Shown here: piece by piece, positions 1 through 6,852 of the stretch | Layout: every line of letters begins with the position of its first letter | How positions within the stretch are numbered: the first letter of the stretch is position 1 | Assembly (NCBI GenBank): GCA_002441345.1 | Contig: DJVU01000093.1 | Location: 1-54,558, forward strand | Source of the DNA: Bacteroidales bacterium UBA6248 | Lineage (GTDB): Bacteria > Bacteroidota > Bacteroidia > Bacteroidales > Lentimicrobiaceae | Length of the DNA: 54,558 nucleotides | Direction: 5' to 3' | Translations under genes and position numbers: made by a program | Notes under the pieces: generated by a model | What the model was told of the DNA's origin: nothing | Database searches by the model: none | The model's input: only the letters and a program-made list of their open reading frames with translations

Positions 1-818
1 TCCGGAATTTCTTTATAAATCAGCTTTCCGGCCGAATATAGTTCGGCAATACGACGGCTGTCGGGTATTCTCGCCAACACCGGAATTTGTTCCCGTCTGC
101 AGTATTCAGCCACATCGTCGTTGCCGGTACCATATCGGTTTATAACTACTCCCATTGGTTTTTCGAAAACCCTTACCGTGTCAACTGCCAAACTTAGGTC
201 GTGAAGTCCGAAGGGAGTTGGTTCCGTTACCAGCAGTACAAAGTCCGCATCCCTGACCGTCTCCATAACCGGGCAGGAGGTCCCCGGCGGGGAGTCGAAC
301 AGGGTTATGCGAACTATGGGGTATTTTTGCGCAGCAAACTTTTTGGTTTTTGCTATCGCAGGAACCGCTTGTTCTTCGCCAATGTCAAGCCTGCTTTCGA
401 TAAAATGAAGATTGCCGGCCTGAAATTCCGATAGTATTCCGGTTCTTTTCTGTATCATCGGCAATGCGTTTTCCGGACAAAGTTCCGAACAGGCGAAGCA
501 GCTGTGACAAAGTTCCGGAAAGACAACAATGGATGGTCCTAAACGAATTACTGCATGGAAGTTGCAGACTCTGGCACAAATCCCGCAAAGGGTGCATTTT
601 GATTCGTCCCAACGGGGCATTGCCTTCACGTTGATCTCTTCGTGAACGAGCCCGGCCGTGAAAAAGAGGCCGGAATTTGGTTCTTCCACATCCAGATCTG
701 CAAGTACCACCTCCTCTCTTTCTGCAATTAAAGCCGCAAGATTAGTGGCAAGCGTGGTTTTACCGGTTCCTCCTTTGCCGCTGGCAATGGCTATTTTTAT
801 ACCGGGAGAATCAGTCAT
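1..818 (-). CDS. MinD/ParA-superfamily P-loop ATPase with inserted ferredoxin domain (3' end cut by window)
   Basis: The reading frame is open from the ATG at 818 to the window edge, giving 272 residues without a stop. Residues 14-21 form a deviant Walker A motif (GKGGTGKT). Two 4Fe-4S motifs follow, with Cys at about 75/78/81/85 and 104/107/110/114, and then a switch-like DSPPGTSCP segment. This is the architecture of the MinD-superfamily ATPases with an inserted ferredoxin domain found in anaerobes, related to Mrp/NBP35 iron-sulfur carriers. Its start overlaps the stop of the upstream CGGC gene by 8 bases, so translation is probably coupled. It is the last visible gene of the iron/redox cluster. 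In related genomes a second, similar ATPase often follows, which would lie outside this window. A role in Fe-S cluster handling is inferred from the family and context. Confidence 0.88.
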   Translation of the reverse strand, partial: MTDSPGIKIAIASGKGGTGKTTLATNLAALIAEREEVVLADLDVEEPNSGLFFTAGLVHEEINVKAMPRWDESKCTLCGICARVCNFHAVIRLGPSIVVFPELCHSCFACSELCPENALPMIQKRTGILSEFQAGNLHFIESRLDIGEEQAVPAIAKTKKFAAQKYPIVRITLFDSPPGTSCPVMETVRDADFVLLVTEPTPFGLHDLSLAVDTVRVFEKPMGVVINRYGTGNDDVAEYCRREQIPVLARIPDSRRIAELYSAGKLIYKEIP

Positions 819-1254
819 ATTGTACCCGTTTGGATTCACTGCTCATTACCTGTTCAATTGCTTCCGTCAGAAACGGAGTATTCCACGTATTCAGCTTCTG
901 GTGCGTCATCAGGTATTTTTGCGGGATTGGATGGGTTCCCATAATCACGTTCATGCCATAATTTATGGAAATAAAATCCCTGAAGTACTCCAGGTAAGGA
1001 CAGGGAGGATATCCAACCAGAAAGCCTGTTGCAAAGTGTATATGCGTGGCCCCGTTTTTTATCATTTCCTCAGGGGCATATTCAATATTTCCGCCAGGAC
1101 ATCCGCCGCAGCTTGTATAGCCGACAAGTTCAACATCCTGATTCTTATATATCTCAAATGCTCCGTCCCGATTTTGTAATGCCCTGAAACATTTACCTCC
1201 GGCACATGTATTGTGCCTGTCGCAAATAATTATTCCCAGTCTGATTTTTTCCAT
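811..1254 (-). CDS. CGGC domain-containing protein
   Basis: This 147-residue protein carries the family's Cys-Gly-Gly-Cys motif (C49-G-G-C52, followed by PGGN) and an N-terminal Cys group at C11, C17 and C22 (IIICDRHNTCAGGKC). CGGC proteins are small, soluble, Cys-rich proteins of anaerobic bacteria and archaea, suggested to bind metal. No reaction is known to me. The conserved Cys spacing fits binding of a metal or Fe-S cluster. It lies 24 bases after the DUF89-like gene and overlaps the ATPase start, so it is inside the operon. Confidence 0.85.
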   Translation of the reverse strand: MEKIRLGIIICDRHNTCAGGKCFRALQNRDGAFEIYKNQDVELVGYTSCGGCPGGNIEYAPEEMIKNGATHIHFATGFLVGYPPCPYLEYFRDFISINYGMNVIMGTHPIPQKYLMTHQKLNTWNTPFLTEAIEQVMSSESKRVQYD

Positions 1255-1278
1255 TTGATTTGCAGCTTTATAAGCCGA

Positions 1279-2181
1279 TCAACGGTACAACCCATTGTTT
1301 AATTCAGTGTCGCCCTGGTTATATACGATAAAGCTTCCTTTCTTCACATCGAGTTTTTCAGCCATCACATCGCATTTTACCATTAACAGGAAGTAAATCC
1401 TCGGATCTCTTTCATTAATCAGCCCTTCCAGGTTCCCCTGGCCTTTTGAAATGATCAGATCAGCAGACCGAAAAGCTTCCTGAAAGGCACGAGCCGATTT
1501 TTTTATCACAGTTGACGGAGCATCGTAGCCGTTATGAACGACGTTTGCAACCCGATGCATGCCTGTTTCCGCTGCTTCTTTCAGTGTCGCATCATTCAGG
1601 GCCGGCCCGCCGCGAACGGCATAGGTAACGTTTGGGTGTCCAATGGTTTCCAGAAACAAGCGATCAAATACAATTTCACCGCAATTGTCGCCCAGGTAAA
1701 GCACCGAAACAGCTTTACGCAAGTCATGCCTCAGCCTTTCGGAATAATCAGCTGCAAAGGGTTCTCTCATAACACGTTCTATCGTTTTATGAATGTCGAA
1801 GCTCTCTGCTGCACCATAGTCCATAATGTTCCCGGCTATCGAAAGCCTCAGTGCCGCTGTAAACGGATCTTCTGCATTAACAATCCGGGGTTTCCATTCC
1901 GAGTAAAGAAGTTCGGCTATACGGTTGCTTTCGGCTTTTTCGGTCGCAAAGGCATCGTTTATACCTGTGATTGAACGAAAAATGCCATTCATTACCTGCT
2001 GCACCTCCGGCGTTGATTCAAACCGCCGGGTTTGAACCGTGCTGCTGAAGGCATTCAGGAATTCTTTCCGTACTTCCGGTGAAATCCCGAATTTATTGAA
2101 CAGGGCATGATACGATCGCAACATGCAGTCCTTACACCGCAAGTCACTAAATGCCTCTGAATCAGTGATTATGGTGTCCAT
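1279..2181 (-). CDS. ARMT1-like / DUF89 family protein (putative damage-control phosphatase)
   Basis: This is a DUF89-family protein of 300 residues from the ATG at 2181. A 15-residue longer start at 2226 is possible but would overlap the upstream gene by 65 bases rather than 20. An N-terminal Cys pair (C16, C19) is followed by a helical domain. The family's metal/active-site blocks then appear: LGDNCGEIVFD at about 163-173, RGGPALNDAT at 190-199 and SKGQGN at 245-250. DUF89 enzymes are metal-dependent phosphatases thought to remove damaged or surplus phosphometabolites. The N-terminal CxxC form is the usual prokaryotic type. The substrate is unknown. Its place between NifX-like and CGGC genes suggests a job tied to iron or cofactor metabolism, which is inference. 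Confidence 0.82.
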   Translation of the reverse strand: MDTIITDSEAFSDLRCKDCMLRSYHALFNKFGISPEVRKEFLNAFSSTVQTRRFESTPEVQQVMNGIFRSITGINDAFATEKAESNRIAELLYSEWKPRIVNAEDPFTAALRLSIAGNIMDYGAAESFDIHKTIERVMREPFAADYSERLRHDLRKAVSVLYLGDNCGEIVFDRLFLETIGHPNVTYAVRGGPALNDATLKEAAETGMHRVANVVHNGYDAPSTVIKKSARAFQEAFRSADLIISKGQGNLEGLINERDPRIYFLLMVKCDVMAEKLDVKKGSFIVYNQGDTELNNGLYR

Positions 2182-2542
2182 GTTCGTGATGTCCGCCCTC
2201 CCCGTGATGATCGCAGTAGTTTGCATTTAGTTTCAGTGTTCCATCCAGAAAACGGGTAACCAGATTTTCGGGGATATCTGCTGTTGCGCCAACGAATACA
2301 TTAACTCCGGCTTCGTTGAACAGGCCGACGGCCATTGGACCCATGCCACCGGCAATTACATCGGTAGCGCCATTGGCGGCGACCCAGCGCGGAAAAGTAC
2401 CGGGCTGATGCTCCGGCGGATCCATCCGGCTCATGCCGGTGATGGCATCGTTATCCACATCCACAAAAACAAAATACTGACAATGGCCGAAGTGTTCCGA
2501 CAGTACGTCGCCTGCCATTGGTATTGCGATTCTTTTTTTCAT
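2162..2542 (-). CDS. NifX/NifB-family (dinitrogenase iron-molybdenum cofactor-like) protein with His-rich tail
   Basis: This small protein (126 residues from the ATG at 2542; a start four codons earlier at 2554 is possible) has the NifX/NafY-like fold signature. It opens KKRIAIPMAG, then has a LSEHFGHC motif and a central VIAGGMGPMA block. Such proteins bind Fe-S or Fe-Mo cofactor intermediates. Outside nitrogen fixers they are common in clusters like this one, with unknown clients. The last 15 residues are strongly His-rich (HHGEGGHHEHGHHNH), a likely metal-binding tail. It overlaps the following DUF89-like start. A long hairpin (2567-2606) separates it from the peroxiredoxin gene upstream. 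No nif structural genes are in the window. Confidence 0.83.
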   Translation of the reverse strand: MKKRIAIPMAGDVLSEHFGHCQYFVFVDVDNDAITGMSRMDPPEHQPGTFPRWVAANGATDVIAGGMGPMAVGLFNEAGVNVFVGATADIPENLVTRFLDGTLKLNANYCDHHGEGGHHEHGHHNH

Positions 2543-2566
2543 TTCAATAGGCATATAGAGTGATAG

Positions 2567-2606
2567 AAAGCAAAAGTCACGACCAATCTGCCGTGACTGT
2601 TGCTTT
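2567..2606 (-). terminator. Intergenic hairpin between peroxiredoxin and NifX-like genes
   Basis: Two 15-base arms, AAAGCAAAAGTCACG (2567-2581) and CGTGACTGTTGCTTT (2592-2606), pair with one mismatch around a 10-base loop. It sits 7 bases after the peroxiredoxin stop and about 25 bases before the NifX-like start. On the minus strand it is followed only by a short CTATCAC stretch, not a T tract. It could therefore act as a partial terminator or an mRNA-stabilising element that lowers expression of the downstream genes relative to ferritin and peroxiredoxin. The function is inferred. Confidence 0.6.
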
Positions 2607-2613
2607 CATTAAG

Positions 2614-3327
2614 TTATTTTTTTAGTACGGCTTTTTCCACCTCTTCCTTGCTGATGGATTTGGTGCAGAAAAACCAGTCGTAACACTTGATGTCTTTCTG
2701 GTTTTCCATGCGCTCTTTGGCAACACCGCATGAGCCGGCTGTGGGTACAATAACCTCATCGCCCGGACGCCAGTCGGCAGGAGTTGCAATACTGAATGCA
2801 TCGGCAGCCTGCATGGCAACCAGAGCACGGTATAGCTCATCGAAATTGCGGCCAAGACTCAGCGGGTAGTAAATAATAGCACGGATGATTCCCCTGGGAT
2901 CAACAAAGAATACGGCGCGAACGGCTTTTGTATTGCTCTCTCCCGGCATCATCATACCGTATTTCGTTGCCACTTCCATGGTAATATCCTCAATCAGAGG
3001 GAATGTTACCTCAATGTCCTTCATACCCCTGTATTCAATCTTTTCCTTGATGGTCCTCAGCCATGCAATATGACTGTAGAGTCCGTCAACCGAAAGACCG
3101 ACCAGTTTACAGTTGGCTTCGTTAAACTGTTGCTCCATATGAGCGAATGTCATAAACTCTGAAGTACATACCGGAGTAAAGTCGGCCGGATGGCTGAAAA
3201 GGATGACCCAGCTTCCGCTGTAATCGGCGGGAAAGTTGATTTCGCCCTGTGTTGTTACTGCTTTAAACGAAGGCGCTTTGTCGCCAATGCGTGGCATTGG
3301 AATAATTTCCTTGTTCTGGTTTTCCAT
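2614..3327 (-). CDS. Peroxiredoxin, Prx6 subfamily
   Basis: This 237-residue AhpC/TSA-family thiol peroxidase reduces H2O2 and organic peroxides in the cytoplasm. The peroxidatic Cys is C54 in the motif HPADFTPVCTSEF. The C-terminal part has further Cys at about 200, 215 and 221, the last two in KCYDWFFC. That spacing resembles archaeal Prx6-type thioredoxin peroxidases that resolve through C-terminal Cys. The length is normal for the subfamily. It starts 16 bases after the ferritin-like stop. This pairs iron storage with peroxide removal inside the iron/redox cluster, a combination expected to limit Fenton chemistry. Confidence 0.95.
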   Translation of the reverse strand: MENQNKEIIPMPRIGDKAPSFKAVTTQGEINFPADYSGSWVILFSHPADFTPVCTSEFMTFAHMEQQFNEANCKLVGLSVDGLYSHIAWLRTIKEKIEYRGMKDIEVTFPLIEDITMEVATKYGMMMPGESNTKAVRAVFFVDPRGIIRAIIYYPLSLGRNFDELYRALVAMQAADAFSIATPADWRPGDEVIVPTAGSCGVAKERMENQKDIKCYDWFFCTKSISKEEVEKAVLKK

Positions 3328-3343
3328 TTTTTTTGTTTTAGGT

Positions 3344-3856
3344 TTACAATCTGATTTTCATGAACTCTTCTTTCATTCTTCTTATATCATTCATCCAGTC
3401 TTCGATGTCGTTTTCGTGCTCGATTTCATCGTTCAGAATTGAAACGGCCATCTGGTGGGTAGTGTAATCCTTCCCCCTGGTAAAGTCCGCAATTTCCTGG
3501 TACCGCTGTATAGCACACCGCTCGCCCCGCAAGTTTTGTTCGAGTATGACTTCAATGTACGGATCCGACGGTTCATCATAGGCACAACGGGCCAGTTTTG
3601 TCCAGTTGGCAGGATTAATAACCGGGGTTCCGCCGAGTTGAATAATCCGGTCGGCTACCATTACTGCATGGTTCAATTCTTCATTGGCATGGACCAGCAA
3701 TTCGGGTTCTACTTCTGAGCGCATCGGGCCTTCGAGTAACCTGGCGCCTATCCAGTACTGATAATAGGCAAGCCACTCTTCGGCCAGAGCTGCATTCAGC
3801 ATGGTGAGCAATTGCTGATTGTCAACGGATGATACTTTAATTGCTTGTGTTCCCAT
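3344..3856 (-). CDS. Ferritin-like di-iron protein (bacterioferritin/Dps-like)
   Basis: This 170-residue four-helix protein has a complete di-iron site pattern. E27 is followed by E60 and H63 (NEELNH), then E112 (GERC) and E144 with H147 (DEIEHE). The 33-residue spacing between first and second, and between third and fourth, ligands fits bacterioferritin/ferritin-like folds. I see no Met in the position typical of the bacterioferritin haem ligand, so a haem-free ferritin-like or Dps-like role in iron oxidation and storage is likely. It is followed closely by the peroxiredoxin gene. The exact subfamily is uncertain. Confidence 0.87.
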   Translation of the reverse strand: MGTQAIKVSSVDNQQLLTMLNAALAEEWLAYYQYWIGARLLEGPMRSEVEPELLVHANEELNHAVMVADRIIQLGGTPVINPANWTKLARCAYDEPSDPYIEVILEQNLRGERCAIQRYQEIADFTRGKDYTTHQMAVSILNDEIEHENDIEDWMNDIRRMKEEFMKIRL

Positions 3857-3890
3857 TCATTCGTTTTTTGTGAGGTTATACGTTATCTGC

Positions 3891-4118
3891 TTATTCCTGT
3901 CCTCCTCTGAAACGGTTCTGCCATCCCGCACCGCGGCCCCGGCCACGGCCCATTCCCCATGCCCTTCCACGGCCCGTCCCCGGAAATCTTTCTTCCCGCT
4001 TTTCATCCGCCTCACGCGGTCTGTTCCTTAACGATGATCCATAATTTGTACATCTTCCCATTCTGCGCCCGGTCATGGGACCTTGTCCCTCCGGACCTGT
4101 TTGATCAAAACCTGGCAT
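3891..4118 (-). CDS. DUF5320 domain-containing protein
   Basis: This is a 75-residue protein from the ATG at 4118, where the family's usual opening MPGFDQTGPEGQGPMTGR appears. A start four codons earlier (4130) is possible. It has one Cys (GRC) and a C-terminal half made of Gly/Arg repeats (GRGRAWGMGRGRGRG). DUF5320 proteins are short Gly- and Arg-rich proteins that recur beside DUF134 and NifX-like genes in anaerobes. Their function is not known. The association is seen here too. Confidence 0.8.
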   Translation of the reverse strand: MPGFDQTGPEGQGPMTGRRMGRCTNYGSSLRNRPREADEKREERFPGTGRGRAWGMGRGRGRGAGWQNRFRGGQE

Positions 4119-4230
4119 AATTGCCTCCATTTTTTATTGTTTAACATCGGTTTCGCCCTGCGGCGTGTGACCAGCTGAATCTGCAGCCGGCCCGGACTTG
4201 CCTGGTCGTGTTTCGATCAGGCAATCCCGA

Positions 4231-4560
4231 TTATTTATTTTTTGCATGATCCAGCAGTTCAATAATCTGAGAAATGGTTTTTTCCGGCTTTCTCAGAACT
4301 ATCAGCTGGATTTTCATCCTGTCGAGTGTGTCTTTAATTTTGGATCCAAACTCCCCGGATACAATTTTCGATACCTTTCGGGATGTCAGTAACTGAAGCG
4401 ATCCCGATCCGGCACTGTCTTCCGCATTTTTGTTCGGATTTGGAATAAATTCAGTGGCACCGCTTTCTGTATCGTAAACCACAAAATATGAGCAGCGTCC
4501 AAAGCGCTGATCCAGTGTAGACTCCGGTGAATTGCCGGTTGATGTTATTGCAATCTTCAT
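4231..4560 (-). CDS. NifX/NifB-family iron-molybdenum cofactor-binding-like protein
   Basis: This 109-residue single-domain NifX-like protein opens MKIAITSTGNSPESTLDQRFGRC, matching the family pattern of a first beta strand followed by a D-x-R-F-G-R-C/A block (shortened to DQRFGRC here). The middle glycine-rich loop is present but diverged (SGEFGSK). It is the second such protein in the cluster and lacks the His tail of the one at 2162. It lies 14 bases after the DUF134 regulator. A scaffold or carrier role for an iron-sulfur species is inferred from the family. Confidence 0.82.
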   Translation of the reverse strand: MKIAITSTGNSPESTLDQRFGRCSYFVVYDTESGATEFIPNPNKNAEDSAGSGSLQLLTSRKVSKIVSGEFGSKIKDTLDRMKIQLIVLRKPEKTISQIIELLDHAKNK

Positions 4561-4574
4561 ACTCTGCAGTTTTA

Positions 4575-5153
4575 TTATTTACGGCACCCCGGCTTTCCTT
4601 TGCGTTTCATCCTGGTGTTGCATGACGGACATATCTGTTGCCCGCACGGACGACCCGGCTGGTGTTTTATTTCCATCCCGCAGGCCGGACACACACAAAC
4701 ATCTTCAGACCCGGGATATATATATGCGTTTTCGGGGAGAGCATCTGACGTCCCGACATCTTTACTGCCGCAGAGAGGGCAGGACGTGACCTCCGGCTCC
4801 ATTTCCGGATTATTGAACAGACAAGTGCAGGAAGCACAGTGATACCATCCCGAATCGAAATAAACTTTACCCCCTTCCACCGTAATTTGCCTGCCCTCTA
4901 CAAACGCCCGGGCTATTTTTTGGCGCACCGAAGCATAAATCCGGGTAAATGTGGGCCTGGAAACACCCATCTCCTGCGATGCATGGTGGTGGTTAAGCAT
5001 GTCGTAATCGCAAAGCCGCAAAGCTTCGTACTCTTCAAACAGCAGCATCACAGGCTCACCGTTTTCACCACCCAGATCCGGACCATATGGTTTAAAGCCT
5101 TTTACAGGCGGGGGACTGAGTATCTTTCGCGGTCGTTTAAAGTTGGGTGACAT
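4575..5153 (-). CDS. DUF134-family HTH regulator with C-terminal zinc ribbons
   Basis: This 192-residue protein starts at the ATG at 5153 (MSPNFKRPRK), which lies downstream of the promoter; the longer frame to 5201 would run through it. The N-terminal half is a DUF134 helix-turn-helix related to sigma factor region 4 (LLFEEYEALRLCDYD, then QEMGVSRPTFTRIYASVR). The C-terminal half has several Cys pairs (CASC, CPLC, CPAC, CPSC) that look like zinc or iron-sulfur ribbons. DUF134 proteins are predicted DNA-binding regulators. As the first gene of the cluster, with a repeated dyad over its promoter, it is a good candidate for autoregulation and for sensing iron or redox state. Confidence 0.88.
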   Translation of the reverse strand: MSPNFKRPRKILSPPPVKGFKPYGPDLGGENGEPVMLLFEEYEALRLCDYDMLNHHHASQEMGVSRPTFTRIYASVRQKIARAFVEGRQITVEGGKVYFDSGWYHCASCTCLFNNPEMEPEVTSCPLCGSKDVGTSDALPENAYIYPGSEDVCVCPACGMEIKHQPGRPCGQQICPSCNTRMKRKGKPGCRK

Positions 5154-5160
5154 AAGTAAA

Positions 5161-5210
5161 TGATCAATAGTTCGCTGCAAAGATAATGAACAATAGTTCA
5201 TTTCGCAAGT
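5161..5210 (-). promoter_or_regulatory. Promoter and paired operator-like dyads of the DUF134/NifX cluster
   Basis: On the minus strand the -7 element TATCTTTG (5185-5178) matches the Bacteroidota consensus TAnnTTTG. A -33-like TTG (5210-5208) lies 20 bases upstream. A 14-bp dyad, TGAACAATAGTTCA (5187-5200, perfect arms TGAAC/GTTCA), sits between the two elements. A second copy with two changes, TGATCAATAGTTCG (5161-5174), sits at the expected transcription start. The copies are exactly 26 bp apart in the same orientation. This is how a repressor or redox sensor would occupy both sides of the -7 box. Confidence 0.65.
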
Positions 5211-5216
5211 TTTTTG

Positions 5217-5224
5217 TATTTTTG
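5217..5224 (+). promoter_or_regulatory. -7 promoter element for the thioesterase gene
   Basis: TATTTTTG matches TAnnTTTG exactly, 23 bases before the ATG at 5248. The divergent DUF134 promoter and its operators lie just upstream, so both directions might be co-regulated. Confidence 0.55.
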
Positions 5225-5247
5225 CATGATCTGAATATCATCAGCAC

Positions 5248-5616
5248 ATGGAAAGAAACACAACCATTAATACACGGCTTGTGATGCCGGGTATGCTTAA
5301 CGATCAGGGTGCTCTTTTCGGGGGTAACCTCCTGAAATGGATGGATGAAGCGGCCTACATTGCTGCTGTCCGGATTTTGAACCGCAGGCTCGTGACTGTT
5401 TCGGTAGAGAAGGTGAGATTTATGAAACCCTGTTTTCAGGGCGAGGTTGTTGAAGTTGCTGCACGCGTCGTTTCACGCTCACGGGTGTTGTTGGGTGTTG
5501 AAGTTGTTGTACATAAGGAAAACGTATCGGGCGGCGTGCAGATAAAAGCTGCTGAAGCCCGTTTTTTGTTTGCGGCTGTGAACGATGATTTTGTTCCTCA
5601 GCGACTGGACGTCTGA
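5248..5616 (+). CDS. Acyl-CoA thioesterase, hotdog fold (YciA-like)
   Basis: This 122-residue single hotdog domain is of the cytoplasmic YciA/BACH type. The motif GALFGGNLLKWMDEAA at about 26-41 carries the usual active-site Asn and Asp/Glu, and VSVEKVRFMKP is the typical strand after the long helix. It hydrolyses acyl-CoA to free acid and CoA; chain-length preference cannot be read from sequence. It is monocistronic, divergent from the DUF134 cluster and convergent with the gene at 5678. Confidence 0.9.
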   Translation: MERNTTINTRLVMPGMLNDQGALFGGNLLKWMDEAAYIAAVRILNRRLVTVSVEKVRFMKPCFQGEVVEVAARVVSRSRVLLGVEVVVHKENVSGGVQIKAAEARFLFAAVNDDFVPQRLDV

Positions 5617-5677
5617 ACACTGCATTCGCTCATCCCGGAGAGGTATCACGCTTTCAGGATAACGCGATTTGCATTCT

Positions 5678-6160
5678 TTATTCTGTCTTTCCGATAATCA
5701 CCACATAATTTTTCCCGTACTTCTTCGCACATTTCGGGCAGGTGGTATACCACATGTACCATTTAGTGATTTTGAATTCCCGCTCTTTCGCAGCCTGTTT
5801 AAAGTCTTCCGACCATTTGCCCGTGTCACGGAACGGGCCTTCATATACCCGGCTGAAAAATTTGCCACTGATGGAGGTGTTTTCAGCGCCTTGCACTTCC
5901 CTGTCCACAGCAAGGTAAAGGTCCATATTCCATTTTGAAGTATGATCGGAAAGGCAGAGCCAGTCTGGAATATCTGCCCCGGCTTTCCCGACAAGGGCAT
6001 TCATCTTCCGCATCGCCCCGCCAAAATTCAGGGGCATAAACATAAAGGTACAAACCCTGCCTTTGATGAATTTCTTTTTGTCCCATTCAATTACCTGGTT
6101 ATCCCAGGCGGCCGGGTTAAATTCCGGACAACACTCCGGCTCAATGCGTGGTTTTTCCAT
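5678..6160 (-). CDS. Conserved uncharacterised protein (sometimes labelled 'hydrolase')
   Basis: This 160-residue protein is read from the ATG at 6160 (MEKPRIEPE); the 45 residues upstream in frame look non-coding. It begins with a Cys pair region (EPECCPEF) and has a basic WDKKKFIKGRVCTF segment. It ends with an aromatic stretch leading to TCPKCAKKYGKNYVVIIGKTE, containing a CPKC motif. Similar proteins occur in anaerobic bacteria and methanogens and are often called hydrolases without evidence. I see no catalytic triad. The C-terminal YVVIIGKT strand is reminiscent of GyrI-like small-molecule-binding domains, but this is weak. The function is unknown. Confidence 0.7.
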   Translation of the reverse strand: MEKPRIEPECCPEFNPAAWDNQVIEWDKKKFIKGRVCTFMFMPLNFGGAMRKMNALVGKAGADIPDWLCLSDHTSKWNMDLYLAVDREVQGAENTSISGKFFSRVYEGPFRDTGKWSEDFKQAAKEREFKITKWYMWYTTCPKCAKKYGKNYVVIIGKTE

Positions 6161-6524
6161 CTTTGTGCGATTTGGTCGGTATAAAGTTACTGCCAGACCG
6201 GGTAATTTGTCGCAATCCGGCCGAAAAAAATAGTTTGATCTTAATTGTCCGGTTAAATGCCGGTATAAGCAGGCTCTTAACCCGGCTGTAAACAATTTGC
6301 AGGTACAGAATAATCTAAAAAGATGTAAAACAGTTAATTACAAAATACTGGCAGATGCTCTTCCCCCCCCAGGGGAGATTTGGGGAATGTAAAGAGCTAA
6401 AAAGAGGCTAATCTTTAAACGATTGATAATCAATAATTATATGAATCCGAATAAATTTTAAAGGACCTAAGTGATTAATAATTAAAATCTTTGACGCTAA
6501 ATTATTTTCATATGTTTTTTTGAC
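6161..6524. other. Intergenic region upstream of the cold-shock gene
   Basis: No gene is seen in this 364-base stretch. It contains an eight-C run at 6363-6370. The surrounding bases can form two competing hairpins: TTCCCC (6361-6366) with GGGGAA (6382-6387), or CCCC with the nearer GGGG (6372-6375). The rest is A+T-rich. Confidence 0.5.
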
Positions 6525-6532
6525 TACCTTTG
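6525..6532 (+). promoter_or_regulatory. -7 promoter element of the cold-shock gene
   Basis: TACCTTTG matches TAnnTTTG, 26 bases before the ATG at 6559, predicting a leader of about 20 bases. No convincing -33 element is visible. Confidence 0.5.
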
Positions 6533-6558
6533 CCGCTTCATCAAATAATTTTATCACA

Positions 6559-6750
6559 ATGAGTAAAGGAACAGTGAAATTCTTTAATGATCAGAAGGGC
6601 TTCGGCTTTATCAAGGATCATGATTCTGACAATGAGTATTTTGTCCATGTAACAGGACTGCTCGATGAGATCAGGGAAAACGACGAAGTTACCTTCGATC
6701 TTAAGGAAGGAAGAAAAGGATTAAATGCAGTGAATGTTAAAGTAATTTAA
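6559..6750 (+). CDS. Cold-shock protein, CspA family
   Basis: This 63-residue single cold-shock domain (MSKGTVKFFNDQKGFGFI) is an OB-fold protein that binds single-stranded RNA and DNA. The RNP1 motif (KGFGFI) and RNP2-like motif (YFVHV) are both intact. The start at 6559 was chosen because the 13 codons upstream in frame lie in the promoter. It is followed by a strong terminator. It likely acts as an RNA chaperone in cold or growth-phase adaptation. Confidence 0.95.
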   Translation: MSKGTVKFFNDQKGFGFIKDHDSDNEYFVHVTGLLDEIRENDEVTFDLKEGRKGLNAVNVKVI

Positions 6751-6771
6751 TATCATCCCAAGTAATTCTTT

Positions 6772-6796
6772 AAGCCCGGTTCGCCGGGCTTTTTTA
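6772..6796 (+). terminator. Rho-independent terminator of the cold-shock gene
   Basis: A perfect 8-bp stem AAGCCCGG / CCGGGCTT with a TTCG loop is followed by a T run, 21 bases after the stop. Confidence 0.92.
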
Positions 6797-6801
6797 TTGC
6801 C

Positions 6802-6832
6802 AAAAAAAAGCCACTCCCGAAGGAATGGCTTT
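6802..6832 (-). terminator. Rho-independent terminator of the bamA-ompH operon
   Basis: On the minus strand an 11-bp stem (one G-T pair) with a TTCG loop (arms 6832-6822 and 6817-6807) is followed by a T tract, 20 bases after the last ompH stop. It faces the cold-shock terminator tail to tail. Confidence 0.9.
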
Positions 6833-6852
6833 ACGTCTACCGGTAAAATAGA

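Noticed and set aside
1534..1974. Plus-strand frame of 146 codons inside the DUF89-like gene
   Set aside because: It is antisense to a well-supported gene, and its product has no recognisable features and unusual composition.
1..5153. Nitrogen fixation cluster suggested by two NifX-like proteins
   Set aside because: No nifHDK, nifB, nifE or nifN is present. These NifX-like proteins are common outside nitrogen fixers.
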